In this document: positions 1 through 7,944 of the stretch, one piece after another
How the letters are laid out: the number at the start of each line of letters is the position of its first letter
How positions within the stretch are numbered: the first letter of the stretch is position 1
Assembly: GCA_021647265.1 (NCBI GenBank)
Contig: JAKIVA010000035.1
Coordinates: 1-32,232, forward strand
Direction of reading: 5' to 3'
Length of the DNA stretch: 32,232 bases
Origin: Lutibacter sp.
GTDB lineage: Bacteria; Bacteroidota; Bacteroidia; Flavobacteriales; Flavobacteriaceae
Position numbers and translations under genes: made by a program
Notes under the pieces: generated by a model
The model's input: only the letters and a program-made list of their open reading frames with translations
Told to the model about the DNA's origin: nothing
Database searches by the model: none

Positions 1-124
1 TCATGGCTTATTAGGGAGAATTACTCCTATGGAAAAATGGATGGAAGATAAACACTTAATTTTAATGAAAAATATAGCAGCATAATTAATAATCGAAATT
101 TAAAAGATTACTCTTGTTTTATAG

Positions 125-583
125 GGGTCAAAACAAGTTCAAGGTTTAGTTTGTACGGAAACCCAATCAAGTTACGATATTTTAGAATGGCAGAATTCGA
201 CCTTTTATGAATATCAAAATTTGGGTTTTAATTTTGACACAATACTCAATCTAGTAGGAGAACAAACTTTATTGAAATTTTATGGAGTCAATTCTATGTC
301 TGAATTAAATACAACAGCAATACAACAGGATAGAATAAAACTAGATATGATAAATTTGCTTACAAGTGACGACCCAGAGCTATATCTTTTGAATTCAAAT
401 AATGACTATGTGTACCCTACAACAAACACCCAGTTACTGCACCATCCCTTACATTCTAAAGTATTAATGGATAAAGCAATAATAGAAAATGTTCCTGTAG
501 TTGTATATCTACCATCAATGAATATTGATACTCGGAATGGAGAAAGTATATTAGATTTTATTATTCGGAAAACAGAAAATTAA
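125..583 (+). pseudogene. 5'-truncated alpha/beta-hydrolase (esterase-like) remnant
   Basis: The frame is open from 125, just after a TAG at 122-124, to the stop at 583. The only initiation codon nearby is a TTG at 221, but protein-like sequence (VCTETQSSYDILEW) begins well before it, so the natural start is missing. The C-terminal part has the DDPELYLLN strand and an LHHPLHSK segment, which resembles the acid-residue strand and histidine loop of carboxylesterase-type alpha/beta hydrolases. No nucleophile elbow (G-x-S-x-G) occurs in the 124 bases upstream, which are broken by stops in all three forward frames. It is best read as the decayed C-terminal part of an esterase. The family call rests on pattern memory and is moderate. 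An intact gene of unknown family starting at the TTG is possible but less likely. Confidence 0.45.
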
Positions 584-619
584 ACTACCACTAACAATTC
601 ATAAAATTTATACTTAAAT

Positions 620-635
620 TTGGTTTTAATACGAA
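620..635 (+). repeat. 16-bp direct repeat, copy 1
   Basis: The word TTGGTTTTAATACGAA recurs exactly at 1689-1704. The two copies lie 1069 bp apart and flank the 753-1589 gene. A CTAAC lies a short way upstream of each copy. This arrangement suggests a cassette-type unit, but no recombinase is visible. Confidence 0.5.
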
Positions 636-752
636 ACGACAAACATTTAACAAACCGATTTGCTATAACTGAAAAATATTCGATTTTAAAGTCGCACAAA
701 TCTTATAAAAATTTGTAGTACGTAATATTAACATAGAACTTTATAACAAATA

Positions 753-1589
753 ATGGACGAAATTGAAAAATACGTTTTAGAATCAATAAGAAATAAAAAC
801 AATCAACCGATTGATGAATTCGAAGGATATTCTCCAGCCGAAATGCAGATAATTCTGTATGATTTTTTTAATCCAAAATGCCCTGTACAAATACAGGAAT
901 TGAAAAACAGTGAATATTTGAAAATTCCGTTGTTGAATCAGCTAAAATTTCTTTTGAAAATCATTCAAGAAAACGGACAATTAAAACTGACAAAAAAAGG
1001 AAATTTACCAACAAAAGTAGTAGCAGATATTTATAACCAAGGTTACTTGAAAGATGACTTTATCGAATCTGGTATTTCAAAACTATACAAAGAAGAGCAA
1101 GTACAAACCATAACTTTAACCAGAATTTTATTGGAACTTTCAGATCTTGTAAAAAAAAGGAATAACTTTTTGAGTATAACCAAAAAAGGAGAAAAAATAA
1201 TTGGTAATAATCATCTTCTTTTTCAACATATTTTTGATGTATTTTCAAGAAAATTTAATTGGGCATATTTTGATGGATATGAAAATGAAGAAATTGGACA
1301 AATTGGTTTTGGGTTTACTCTAATAATTCTAAATAAATATGGGAAAAAGAAAAGAAATGCATATTTCTATGCTAAGAAATACTTAAAAGCATTTGATTTT
1401 AAAAATGATTCAAATTCAGTTTTTAAAGATAATCTTCCAGATGCTTACTCAATTAGGACTTTTGATAGGTTTTTGGACTATTTAGGATTGATAAAAATAG
1501 ATGGAAAAACATTTGGACAAATTCAAAATGTAGAGACAACAAAACTATTTGAAAAATTGATAAAAATACGGCCGCACAACAATGGCTAA
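753..1589 (+). CDS. Hypothetical protein, plasmid pRiA4b ORF-3-associated type family
   Basis: The protein has 278 residues, with no signal peptide or membrane segment. I recognise the layout from proteins or domains found with plasmid pRiA4b ORF-3-like and SEC-C proteins. Those share an N-terminal block like YSPAEMQIILYDFF...CPVQI, then LLKIIQENGQLKLTKKGNLP, an ITKKGEK segment and a FNWAYFDGYENEEIGQIGFG block. The alternating short helix and 'LTKKG' turns look like repeated winged-helix-like units, but no catalytic motif is visible and the function is unknown. It starts at an ATG preceded by an A-rich stretch without a clear Shine-Dalgarno sequence. It stands alone, is flanked by 16-bp direct repeats, and follows a decayed gene, so it is likely an accessory cassette. 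The CDS is secure; the family assignment is moderate. Confidence 0.8.
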   Translation: MDEIEKYVLESIRNKNNQPIDEFEGYSPAEMQIILYDFFNPKCPVQIQELKNSEYLKIPLLNQLKFLLKIIQENGQLKLTKKGNLPTKVVADIYNQGYLKDDFIESGISKLYKEEQVQTITLTRILLELSDLVKKRNNFLSITKKGEKIIGNNHLLFQHIFDVFSRKFNWAYFDGYENEEIGQIGFGFTLIILNKYGKKKRNAYFYAKKYLKAFDFKNDSNSVFKDNLPDAYSIRTFDRFLDYLGLIKIDGKTFGQIQNVETTKLFEKLIKIRPHNNG

Positions 1590-1688
1590 AAAAATGCTTA
1601 ATTACAGAAAAACGATTAACTATATGAACGAACGATAAACATTGGAAAAGTATGATTTTACAATTGCAACTTTTTCTTGCCTAACTCG

Positions 1689-1704
1689 TTGGTTTTAATA
1701 CGAA
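1689..1704 (+). repeat. 16-bp direct repeat, copy 2
   Basis: This is an exact second copy of the 620-635 repeat. It is preceded by GCCTAAC (1679-1685), which fits the RYYYAAC consensus of integron attC sites. No matching partner site or folded attC structure could be recognised, so an integron assignment is not claimed. Confidence 0.5.
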
Positions 1705-1740
1705 CCATAAAATTGAATGATAACATTAAAATAGAAAAAG

Positions 1741-1962
1741 ATGACTTATTTAGGAATTATTGGTCCATTTCAAATGATGTTAATATTAGGAATTGTCTTT
1801 TTATTAGGGGTTATACCTACAATTATAGCTTTAATTGATATTTTAAAAAGTAAATTTGAGAGAAACAACAAACTTGTTTGGGTATTAGTTGTGCTTTTCC
1901 TCAATTTGCTTGGAGCTATTTTATATTTTACAATTGGGAAAAAGCAGAAAATAGAAAGTTAA
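1741..1962 (+). CDS. PLDc_N-like two-TM small membrane protein
   Basis: This 73-residue protein has two hydrophobic helices (about residues 10-34 and 44-65). They are separated by a short charged loop (DILKSKFERNNKLVW), and the tail is lysine-rich. The pattern, a first helix followed by a K/R-rich turn, then W-x-hydrophobic and an LGAILYFTIGKK ending, is typical of the PLDc_N (phospholipase D-nuclease N-terminal) domain. That domain also occurs alone as a small inner-membrane protein of unknown role. No PLD catalytic domain follows. It lies just after the second copy of the 16-bp repeat and may belong to the same accessory stretch. The fold assignment is good; the function is unknown. Confidence 0.75.
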   Translation: MTYLGIIGPFQMMLILGIVFLLGVIPTIIALIDILKSKFERNNKLVWVLVVLFLNLLGAILYFTIGKKQKIES

Positions 1963-2002
1963 ACGATTTATGGCAACGAAAGCATAACACAAATCCAATT
2001 GA

Positions 2003-2638
2003 TTAGTCTAGTTCTTCTAATTCTTTATAGTTTTTAGTTAATTTTCGAAGTAGAATTCCGTAAATAATTCTATAGTAGAGCCACAGAAAACCAATAGTTA
2101 CAGCCAACCCTATAATTTGAGCAATTAACATAATATTAAAAAATTTGTCAGCATCAACTACTAAGTTCTTAGGATTCATAACTTGCAATAGTAGGTCAGG
2201 TTTTGAAAACATAACGAAGTTAACAATTACTGACAAAATTACTGACATAATAATATTATAATACACATAATAATTTACAGTTTTACGTGTTTTAATAATC
2301 TTTTTCATTAATAAACTCGTGTTATCAATAACAGATATTGAACTGTAATTTTTATAAAATAAATAAATGAAGCCAATGCTTACTGCATAATGCAAAATAT
2401 AAAATACATTTAGTACTATTTTAAGATGTAATTTCTCATAAATTTCTAAAAAACTATCAGGAATTAGGAGATTAACCAATCCCCAAAAAACAAATTCTGC
2501 AATACAAATAATAAAAATCCATTTTACAATTGAAGATGATTTTTTATGAATTAACTTATAAATTTCATTATAAGTTAATTGAGGGTAAGAAGCGTTTTGC
2601 TTTTTCCAGTCTTTTTTTAATAATTCTAATTCATCCAT
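2003..2638 (-). CDS. Multi-TM protein downstream of ECF sigma factor (candidate anti-sigma)
   Basis: The protein has 211 residues. A charged cytoplasmic N-terminus of about 37 residues (MDELELLKKDWKKQ...) is followed by roughly four membrane helices, near 38-60, 74-97, 118-145 and 165-192. The N-terminal segment ahead of the first helix is placed like the sigma-binding part of membrane anti-sigma factors, but no zinc (ZAS) motif or FecR domain is present. The gene starts 3 bp after the stop of the ECF sigma factor, so the two are almost certainly co-transcribed. That position is the main reason to suspect regulation of the sigma factor. A perfect 11-bp inverted repeat with a 6-nt loop (2551-2578) lies inside its 5' coding region. 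The CDS is secure; the role is inferred. Confidence 0.8.
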   Translation of the reverse strand: MDELELLKKDWKKQNASYPQLTYNEIYKLIHKKSSSIVKWIFIICIAEFVFWGLVNLLIPDSFLEIYEKLHLKIVLNVFYILHYAVSIGFIYLFYKNYSSISVIDNTSLLMKKIIKTRKTVNYYVYYNIIMSVILSVIVNFVMFSKPDLLLQVMNPKNLVVDADKFFNIMLIAQIIGLAVTIGFLWLYYRIIYGILLRKLTKNYKELEELD

Positions 2639-2641
2639 AAC

Positions 2642-3136
2642 TTACGGATTTAATATTGTTCTTAGTCGTGTTTTAATCCTATTCATTTTAACACGAGCGT
2701 TTACTTCAGAAATACCTATTGTTACAGCTATTTCTTTATAGTTTTTATCTTCTAAATACAAAAAAATCAATGCCTTATCAATATCAGATAATTGATAAAT
2801 TGCTTTGTACATTAATTTTAATTGTTCTTCTTCAGTAGCATCGTAATCGGTTGATTGAATTTTATGTAATACACTATCAAAATCTTGTGTTTTTATGGTT
2901 CTCTTGGATTTTCTATACAATGTAATGGCTGTATTTAATCCAACTCTATACATCCAAGTACTTAATTTTGAATCGCCTCTGAACTTAGGATATGCTTTCC
3001 AAAGTTGTATAGCAATCTCTTGAAATAAATCTCTGTGAGCTTCTTGATTATTTGTGTAAATTCTACACACTTTATGAATTATATTCTGATGCTGTTGAAA
3101 CTCAGAAATAAACTTATGTTCAAGGTCTTTATTCAC
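2642..3136 (-). CDS. ECF-type RNA polymerase sigma factor
   Basis: The protein has 164 residues, the usual size for a group 4 (ECF) sigma-70 factor. Region 2 is visible around residues 36-80 (DLFQEIAIQLWKAYPKFRGD and STWMYRVGLNTAI). Region 4 lies near 117-160 (LSDIDKALIFLYLEDKNYKEI then VNARVKMNRIKTRLR), the helix-turn-helix that reads the -35 element. It directs core RNA polymerase to a dedicated promoter set. The start is a GTG at 3136; no ATG or TTG lies between it and the upstream in-frame stop. The next gene is a membrane protein 3 bp downstream, a common sigma/regulator arrangement. The regulon cannot be read from this window. Confidence 0.93.
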   Translation of the reverse strand: MNKDLEHKFISEFQQHQNIIHKVCRIYTNNQEAHRDLFQEIAIQLWKAYPKFRGDSKLSTWMYRVGLNTAITLYRKSKRTIKTQDFDSVLHKIQSTDYDATEEEQLKLMYKAIYQLSDIDKALIFLYLEDKNYKEIAVTIGISEVNARVKMNRIKTRLRTILNP

Positions 3137-3209
3137 AAGGTTAGTTTGTATTCTACTAATAGGTGTGTTTTATGATTGAAATGTTACAGTTTGACTATAA
3201 AAATAAAAA

Positions 3210-3340
3210 GAGGCTGTCTAAAAAATAATTATACTTGTCATTTTGAACAAAGTGAAAAATCTCAATATCTTGATATACATATATCTAATTTTAAGAAGAT
3301 TATTCATTTACATTCAGAATGACACTTTTTAGATAGCCTC
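3210..3340. repeat. Interspersed palindromic repeat, copy 1 (MITE/REP-like, possible terminator)
   Basis: The ends are inverted: GAGGCTGTCTAAAAA at 3210-3224 and its complement with one mismatch at 3326-3340. Inside the ends the arms stay related (TGTCATTTTGAAC...GTGAAAAATCT against TGTCATTCTGAAT...ATGAATAATCT on the other strand), so the whole 131 bp is an imperfect long hairpin. The right half, read on the minus strand, is nearly identical over about 53 nt to the copy at 31998-32050. It lies just 3' of the DUF4369 lipoprotein gene, and its A/T-rich ends could let it act as a terminator. Confidence 0.8.
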
Positions 3341-3396
3341 CAGAATAACGATTTTCGTGACTTTTTAAACAGTCTCTTTTCTTTAAGTATCAATTA

Positions 3397-4098
3397 TTAT
3401 TTCTCATTTTTTTTAATGCCTTTAATAAACTCATTTAGCTCTTTACCATATTTAGAAGTTTTCACTTTTTTTGATAAAGAATTGTTTACTGTATCAAGCA
3501 ATTTAATGTTTGCATAATAAAGTTCTGTTAAAGCAATGTATGGAGCCACTTCAAATTTAGCATTATTTACGGCAAAGTTTGTGGTGTAATAATATTTTCG
3601 TCTAATTAAACTGGTTTCTTCTTTTATAATTTTAGATAGTAAAGCAGTATCATTGTTTTTTTGTGCTTCAAACTTCTCTTTAATCAAGTCTAATTGTTTT
3701 CCACTAAATTTTTTTGCCATTGCATTATACTCGTCTAATAATTCTTGATTTAAAGAACCTGAAATTTTAGCAGCAGTTTGAAATTTATCAAGTTTTGACG
3801 TGATTGTAATTTCACCTTTCTCACCAAAAAAAGGGATTTTTCTATTGGCATTTTTATTTAGTGTAACATAATATATTTCAGGATTCTCAATATCATCAAC
3901 AAGTATAAAATTATTATCGCCATTTAACTGAACAGAATCTACAGATACCAATAAAGTATCTTTAAATTTTTGTAAATACACAGTTCCTTTTTTTAAACCA
4001 CGAATGTTTCCTTTAACAGTTAAACTTCCTTTTTTACTTTCTCCGCAAGAAATTAAAAGGCTAACAATAACAATACAACTAATTATTTTTTTCATCAA
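3397..4098 (-). CDS. DUF4369 domain lipoprotein
   Basis: The protein has 233 residues. Its signal peptide ends in a lipobox (LLIS-C, Cys about residue 18), so it should be a periplasm-facing lipoprotein. Residues about 25-110 form the DUF4369 beta-rich domain (SLTVKGNIRGLKKGTVYLQK, then DSVQLNGDNNF and NPEIYYVTLN). In Bacteroidota this domain is normally the N-terminal part of thioredoxin-like AhpC/TSA proteins. Here the remaining ~120 residues are helical and charged, with no CxxC motif, so the redox domain is absent. The gene follows the DUF819 gene by 40 bp on the same strand and may be co-transcribed. The role is unknown. Confidence 0.85.
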   Translation of the reverse strand: MMKKIISCIVIVSLLISCGESKKGSLTVKGNIRGLKKGTVYLQKFKDTLLVSVDSVQLNGDNNFILVDDIENPEIYYVTLNKNANRKIPFFGEKGEITITSKLDKFQTAAKISGSLNQELLDEYNAMAKKFSGKQLDLIKEKFEAQKNNDTALLSKIIKEETSLIRRKYYYTTNFAVNNAKFEVAPYIALTELYYANIKLLDTVNNSLSKKVKTSKYGKELNEFIKGIKKNEK

Positions 4099-4138
4099 AA
4101 TTATTTTATACCTACAAATATCTACTTTTTATATGAAT

Positions 4139-5440
4139 TTAGGGTGCAACAAGGCGCATTAATTCGGCTGTTAACATGGCGCCATAAGTACCAACAACAT
4201 AGCCAAAAACGGCAAGTAGTACTCCAACACTAGCCAAAGCAGGGTGAAATGCTGCAGCTACAATAGGAGCAGAGGCGGCTCCACCAACATTTGCCTGACT
4301 TCCAACGGCTAAAAAGAAGAATGGGGCTCTAATTATTTTTGCTACTGTAATTAATAACAGCGCATGAATGGTCATCCAAACCAATCCTATTAAAATAAGA
4401 CCAGGGTTTTCTAATATTTTTCCTAAATCCATTTTCATACCTATAGTTGCAACTAATATGTAAATAAAGACACTTCCAATTTTGCTAGCTCCTGCACCTT
4501 CATATTTTTTAAATTTTGTAAATGAAAGTAAAATCCCAATGAAAGTTGCAATACTTATCATCCAAAAAAATTGGGAACCAAAAGAAGATAAAGCAGAACT
4601 TTTATCACTTACAGCTTCAAAGTTATCTTTTAAAAATGAAGAGATTGAATTTGCTCCAAAATGAGAAAAACCTACCACAGTAAATGCGATAGATAAAATA
4701 ATTATTAAATCTGATAATGAAGGATTTCTGGTAACTTTTGAGGCATATGCAGATACCTTTTCTTTTAATTCTTCTATAGCAGAAGTATCAGCTTTTAACC
4801 ATTTGTCAATGGCTTTAGATTTTCCAATTCCAATTAATAAAATAGCCATCCATAAATTTGCAACAATAATATCTACCAGTACCATTCCTCCATATTTCTT
4901 TGGATTATATTCGTAAATTTCAAGCATTGCTGCCTGGTTTGCTCCACCGCCAATCCAACTTCCTGCCAATGTTGCCAATCCTCTCCATACGGCATCAGGT
5001 CCAGCACCTCCAACAGTTTCGGGAAATACTAATGAAATTAATAGAATTGCAATAGGCCCTCCAATAATAATTCCAACGGTACCTGTTAAAAACATAATTA
5101 AGGCTTTTGGACCTAAGTTAAAAACTGCTTTTAAATCCATACTCAAAGTCATTAATACCAATGAAGCAGGTAATAAAAATCGGCTTGCCACATAGTATAA
5201 CTTTGATTTGTGATCTACTAAAACTCCTGCCTTAGTAACTGTTTCCCATTCTGGAGCTATAATTCCAGCTGATGTGAAAATTGCAGGGAGCATATACGCC
5301 ATTAAAAGTGCAGGAATCACCTTGTAAAATTTTGTCCAAAAACTATTTTTGCTAGAAGATGTGTAAAAAACAAAACCAAGAGTTAACATTATAATTCCAA
5401 AAACAATTGTGTCTTGCGTAATAAAAGGTGTTGTATCCAT
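4139..5440 (-). CDS. DUF819 family integral membrane protein (YjcL-like)
   Basis: The protein has 433 residues, with about eleven hydrophobic helices across the whole length. Diagnostic stretches of the DUF819 family include LLMAYMLPAIFTSAGII near the N-terminus, the glycine-rich TLAGSWIGGGANQAAM segment in the middle, and GSQANVGGAASAPIVAAAFH near the C-terminus. The last two are paired glycine-rich loops typical of inverted-repeat secondary transporters. The family is transporter-like and its substrate is not established. It starts at an ATG (5440) and diverges from the DPP11 gene across about 100 bp. The DUF4369 lipoprotein follows 40 bp downstream. The family call is confident; the function is open. 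Confidence 0.9.
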   Translation of the reverse strand: MDTTPFITQDTIVFGIIMLTLGFVFYTSSSKNSFWTKFYKVIPALLMAYMLPAIFTSAGIIAPEWETVTKAGVLVDHKSKLYYVASRFLLPASLVLMTLSMDLKAVFNLGPKALIMFLTGTVGIIIGGPIAILLISLVFPETVGGAGPDAVWRGLATLAGSWIGGGANQAAMLEIYEYNPKKYGGMVLVDIIVANLWMAILLIGIGKSKAIDKWLKADTSAIEELKEKVSAYASKVTRNPSLSDLIIILSIAFTVVGFSHFGANSISSFLKDNFEAVSDKSSALSSFGSQFFWMISIATFIGILLSFTKFKKYEGAGASKIGSVFIYILVATIGMKMDLGKILENPGLILIGLVWMTIHALLLITVAKIIRAPFFFLAVGSQANVGGAASAPIVAAAFHPALASVGVLLAVFGYVVGTYGAMLTAELMRLVAP

Positions 5441-5515
5441 ACTGGTTATAAAATTTTGGCTAAAATACTATTTTTTTTAATGAATATTGAACTTAAATAT
5501 ATGAGAATGGTTAAC

Positions 5516-5523
5516 TATATTTG
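5516..5523 (+). promoter_or_regulatory. Putative -7 promoter element for the S46 peptidase gene
   Basis: TATATTTG matches the Bacteroidota -7 consensus TAnnTTTG and ends 20 nt before the ATG at 5544. No good -33 TTTG was found at the expected distance, so this is a weak prediction. Confidence 0.35.
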
Positions 5524-5543
5524 TTCTGTAAAATTATAAAGAA

Positions 5544-7748
5544 ATGAAAAGTTTAAAACTGTATTTATTAATAGCCATTATGGCAGTTTCTTGTAAAACG
5601 GTTCAAGAAACAACACAAATAGTTAAAAGCCCTGTTGAACCCATTGTTCAAGATGCAAGAAATATTCAAGGAGGTATGTGGATTCCTTCATTATTAGAAG
5701 GAATTAATGAACAGGAAATGCAACAATTAGGTAGTAAATTAACAGCAAAAGATATTTATGATGTAAACAATTCAAGCTTAAAAGATGCAATTGTACACTT
5801 TAATGGAGGTTGCACTTCTGAAATTATTTCTCCCAATGGATTGTTGCTTACAAATCATCATTGTGGTTATGGGGCAATTCAGTCACATTCATCTGTTGAA
5901 AACGATTATTTAAAAAATGGATTTTGGGCAAGAAGTTACAAGGAAGAACTGTCAAATCCAGGTATGACGGTTACTTTTATTAAAAGAATAGACGATGTAA
6001 CTTCAGAAGTGTTTCTAGGTGTTTCAGATACTATGGATGAAGCTTCAAAAATGAAACTAATCAATCAAAATATTCAAAAAGTAGCTGCCGCAGCCCAAAA
6101 AGAAGAATGGCAAAAAGCAACTGTAAAGGCATTTTATAAAGGCAATCAATATTTGTTGTTTATAACTGAAGTATTCAAAGACGTTCGTTTAGTAGGAGCT
6201 CCACCAACAGCAATAGGTAAATTTGGTGCCGATACAGATAATTGGATGTGGCCGAGACATACAGGTGACTTTTCAATGTTTAGAATTTATGCTGATATTA
6301 ATAATAAACCAGCAACGTATTCAGAAAATAATGTTCCATACAAACCAAACCATTATTTACCAATTTCATTGGATGGTGTTGAAGAAGGTGATTTTACCTT
6401 GGTTTTCGGTTTCCCAGGGCGTACAAATGAGTATTTGCCAGCAGTAGGAATTGACCAAATTGTAAATGTTTTAAATCCTGCAAAAATTGAAATAAGAGAA
6501 AATGCCCTGAAAATAGTAGATTCTTATATGCGTAAAGACCCAGCAATAAAAATAAAATATGCATCAAAATTTGCTTCTATTGCTAATTATTGGAAAAAAT
6601 GGATTGGAGAAAAACAGGGAATTGAAAAATCAAACGCAATTGAAAAAAAGCGTGAATTGGAAAAAGAGTTTTCTAAAATAGTTCTTAAAAAAGAATTAGA
6701 AGGTTATAAAACACTACTTTCTGATTTTGAACGATTATACAAAGAAATTGAAAATGTATCATTAGCACGAGATTACTGGATAGAAGTTGCCTATAGAAAT
6801 GTGGAATTATTGAGTATCTCCTTTAGACTGTTCCAAGTTGAGCAGGCTTACTTAAGAGGTGGGGAACAAAGTTTTGAAAAAGCAAGAGAAGCTACTTTAG
6901 CCAGACTAAAAGGAACTTTTAAAAATTATAGTGTAGAGGTAGATAAACCAGTATTTAGAAAATTAGTTGGTTTATATGCAAAAAAAGTCCCAGAAGAATA
7001 TGTTCCCTCAGTTATGAAAGAGGCTTCTTTTACTAAAATTACAAATGATATTTATACAAATTCTAAATTGACATCTTTTGATAAAGTTAAAGAATTATTA
7101 ACAGGTTCTGGAAAAGAAGTTTCACAAAAATTAAATGCAGATATAGGCTATCAGTTTGGGAAAGGATTACACACTATTTTTTACAATAAAATTGAACCTA
7201 AATTCCAACAGTTAAATCTGGAAATTTCAGCAGTTCAAAAAAAGTATATGAAAGCCTTAATGGAGGTGTTCCCAACAAAAAGATTTTTTCCAGATGCTAA
7301 TGGTACACTTAGAGTTACCTACGGACAAGTTAGAGGTTACAAACCAAGAGATGCTGTATATTACGAGCCAGTGAGTTATTTGGAAGGTGTAATAGAAAAA
7401 TATGTTCCAGGTGATTACGAATTTGATGTACCACAAAAGTTGCTAGATTTGTACAAAGCAAAAAATTATGGACAATATGGTAAAAATGGTAAAATGGCTG
7501 TGAATTTTTTAGGCACAAACCATACCACAGGAGGAAATTCTGGTAGTCCAACAATTGATGCTCATGGAAATTTAATAGGTTTGAATTTTGATAGGGTATG
7601 GGAAGGAACTATGAGTGATATGAATTATGATCCAGCTATTTGTAGAAATATTATGGTAGATATAAGGTATGTACTATTTATTATTGATAAATATGCAGGG
7701 GCAACTAATTTAATAGAAGAAATGACTTTAGTACACCCAAAGAAATAA
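5544..7748 (+). CDS. S46 family dipeptidyl-peptidase, DPP11-type (Asp/Glu-specific)
   Basis: The protein has 734 residues and is a serine peptidase that releases dipeptides from peptide N-termini in the periplasm. The chymotrypsin-like triad is visible: His in TNHHCG (residues 105-106), Asp in DTDNW (230 or 232) and Ser666 in GGNSGSP. Between the halves lies the alpha-helical domain typical of S46. Eighteen residues after the serine stands Arg684 (NFDRVWEG). This matches the Ser655/Arg673 spacing of Porphyromonas DPP11, whose arginine selects acidic P1 residues; DPP7 has glycine there. The signal peptide ends MAVS-C, which looks like a lipobox, so it may be membrane-anchored. It is a single-gene unit, followed by a palindromic repeat (7771-7933) that can serve as terminator. 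Confidence 0.93.
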   Translation: MKSLKLYLLIAIMAVSCKTVQETTQIVKSPVEPIVQDARNIQGGMWIPSLLEGINEQEMQQLGSKLTAKDIYDVNNSSLKDAIVHFNGGCTSEIISPNGLLLTNHHCGYGAIQSHSSVENDYLKNGFWARSYKEELSNPGMTVTFIKRIDDVTSEVFLGVSDTMDEASKMKLINQNIQKVAAAAQKEEWQKATVKAFYKGNQYLLFITEVFKDVRLVGAPPTAIGKFGADTDNWMWPRHTGDFSMFRIYADINNKPATYSENNVPYKPNHYLPISLDGVEEGDFTLVFGFPGRTNEYLPAVGIDQIVNVLNPAKIEIRENALKIVDSYMRKDPAIKIKYASKFASIANYWKKWIGEKQGIEKSNAIEKKRELEKEFSKIVLKKELEGYKTLLSDFERLYKEIENVSLARDYWIEVAYRNVELLSISFRLFQVEQAYLRGGEQSFEKAREATLARLKGTFKNYSVEVDKPVFRKLVGLYAKKVPEEYVPSVMKEASFTKITNDIYTNSKLTSFDKVKELLTGSGKEVSQKLNADIGYQFGKGLHTIFYNKIEPKFQQLNLEISAVQKKYMKALMEVFPTKRFFPDANGTLRVTYGQVRGYKPRDAVYYEPVSYLEGVIEKYVPGDYEFDVPQKLLDLYKAKNYGQYGKNGKMAVNFLGTNHTTGGNSGSPTIDAHGNLIGLNFDRVWEGTMSDMNYDPAICRNIMVDIRYVLFIIDKYAGATNLIEEMTLVHPKK

Positions 7749-7770
7749 TAATGTAATTAATCAACTAAAA

Positions 7771-7933
7771 GAGGCTGTTTAAAAAGTGTCATTTACGACA
7801 ACCTGTCCTGATAATTATCGGGATGTTTCAGGTTCTCATAATGATTGCTAATTAGAATGATGAGATTATGCAATAAGCCCGCCTGCTGCTGGCAGGTTCA
7901 TAATGATAAATTTTGTAATTTTTAGACAGCCTC
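7771..7933. repeat. Interspersed palindromic repeat, copy 2 (between convergent genes)
   Basis: The ends are GAGGCTGTTTAAAAA (7771-7785) and the complement of GAGGCTGTCTAAAAA (7919-7933), with A-runs and T-runs outside. The interior differs from copy 1. It holds a near-perfect palindrome TCCTGATAATTATCGGGA (7806-7823) and a GC-rich hairpin word CCTGCTGCTGGCAGG, both unusual in this AT-rich DNA. It separates the convergent DPP11 and SPFH operons and probably terminates both. Confidence 0.8.
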
Positions 7934-7944
7934 TTTTTAGTGTT

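Noticed and set aside
1..124. Coding sequence at the left edge (27 codons in frame 2, ending TAA 83-85; about 50 codons in frame 1 from 52)
   Set aside because: Neither frame gives a recognisable family or a start, and both are broken; too short to support.
1679..1704. Integron attC site
   Set aside because: GCCTAAC fits one half-site, but no matching GTTRRRY partner or foldable site was found and no integrase is in view.
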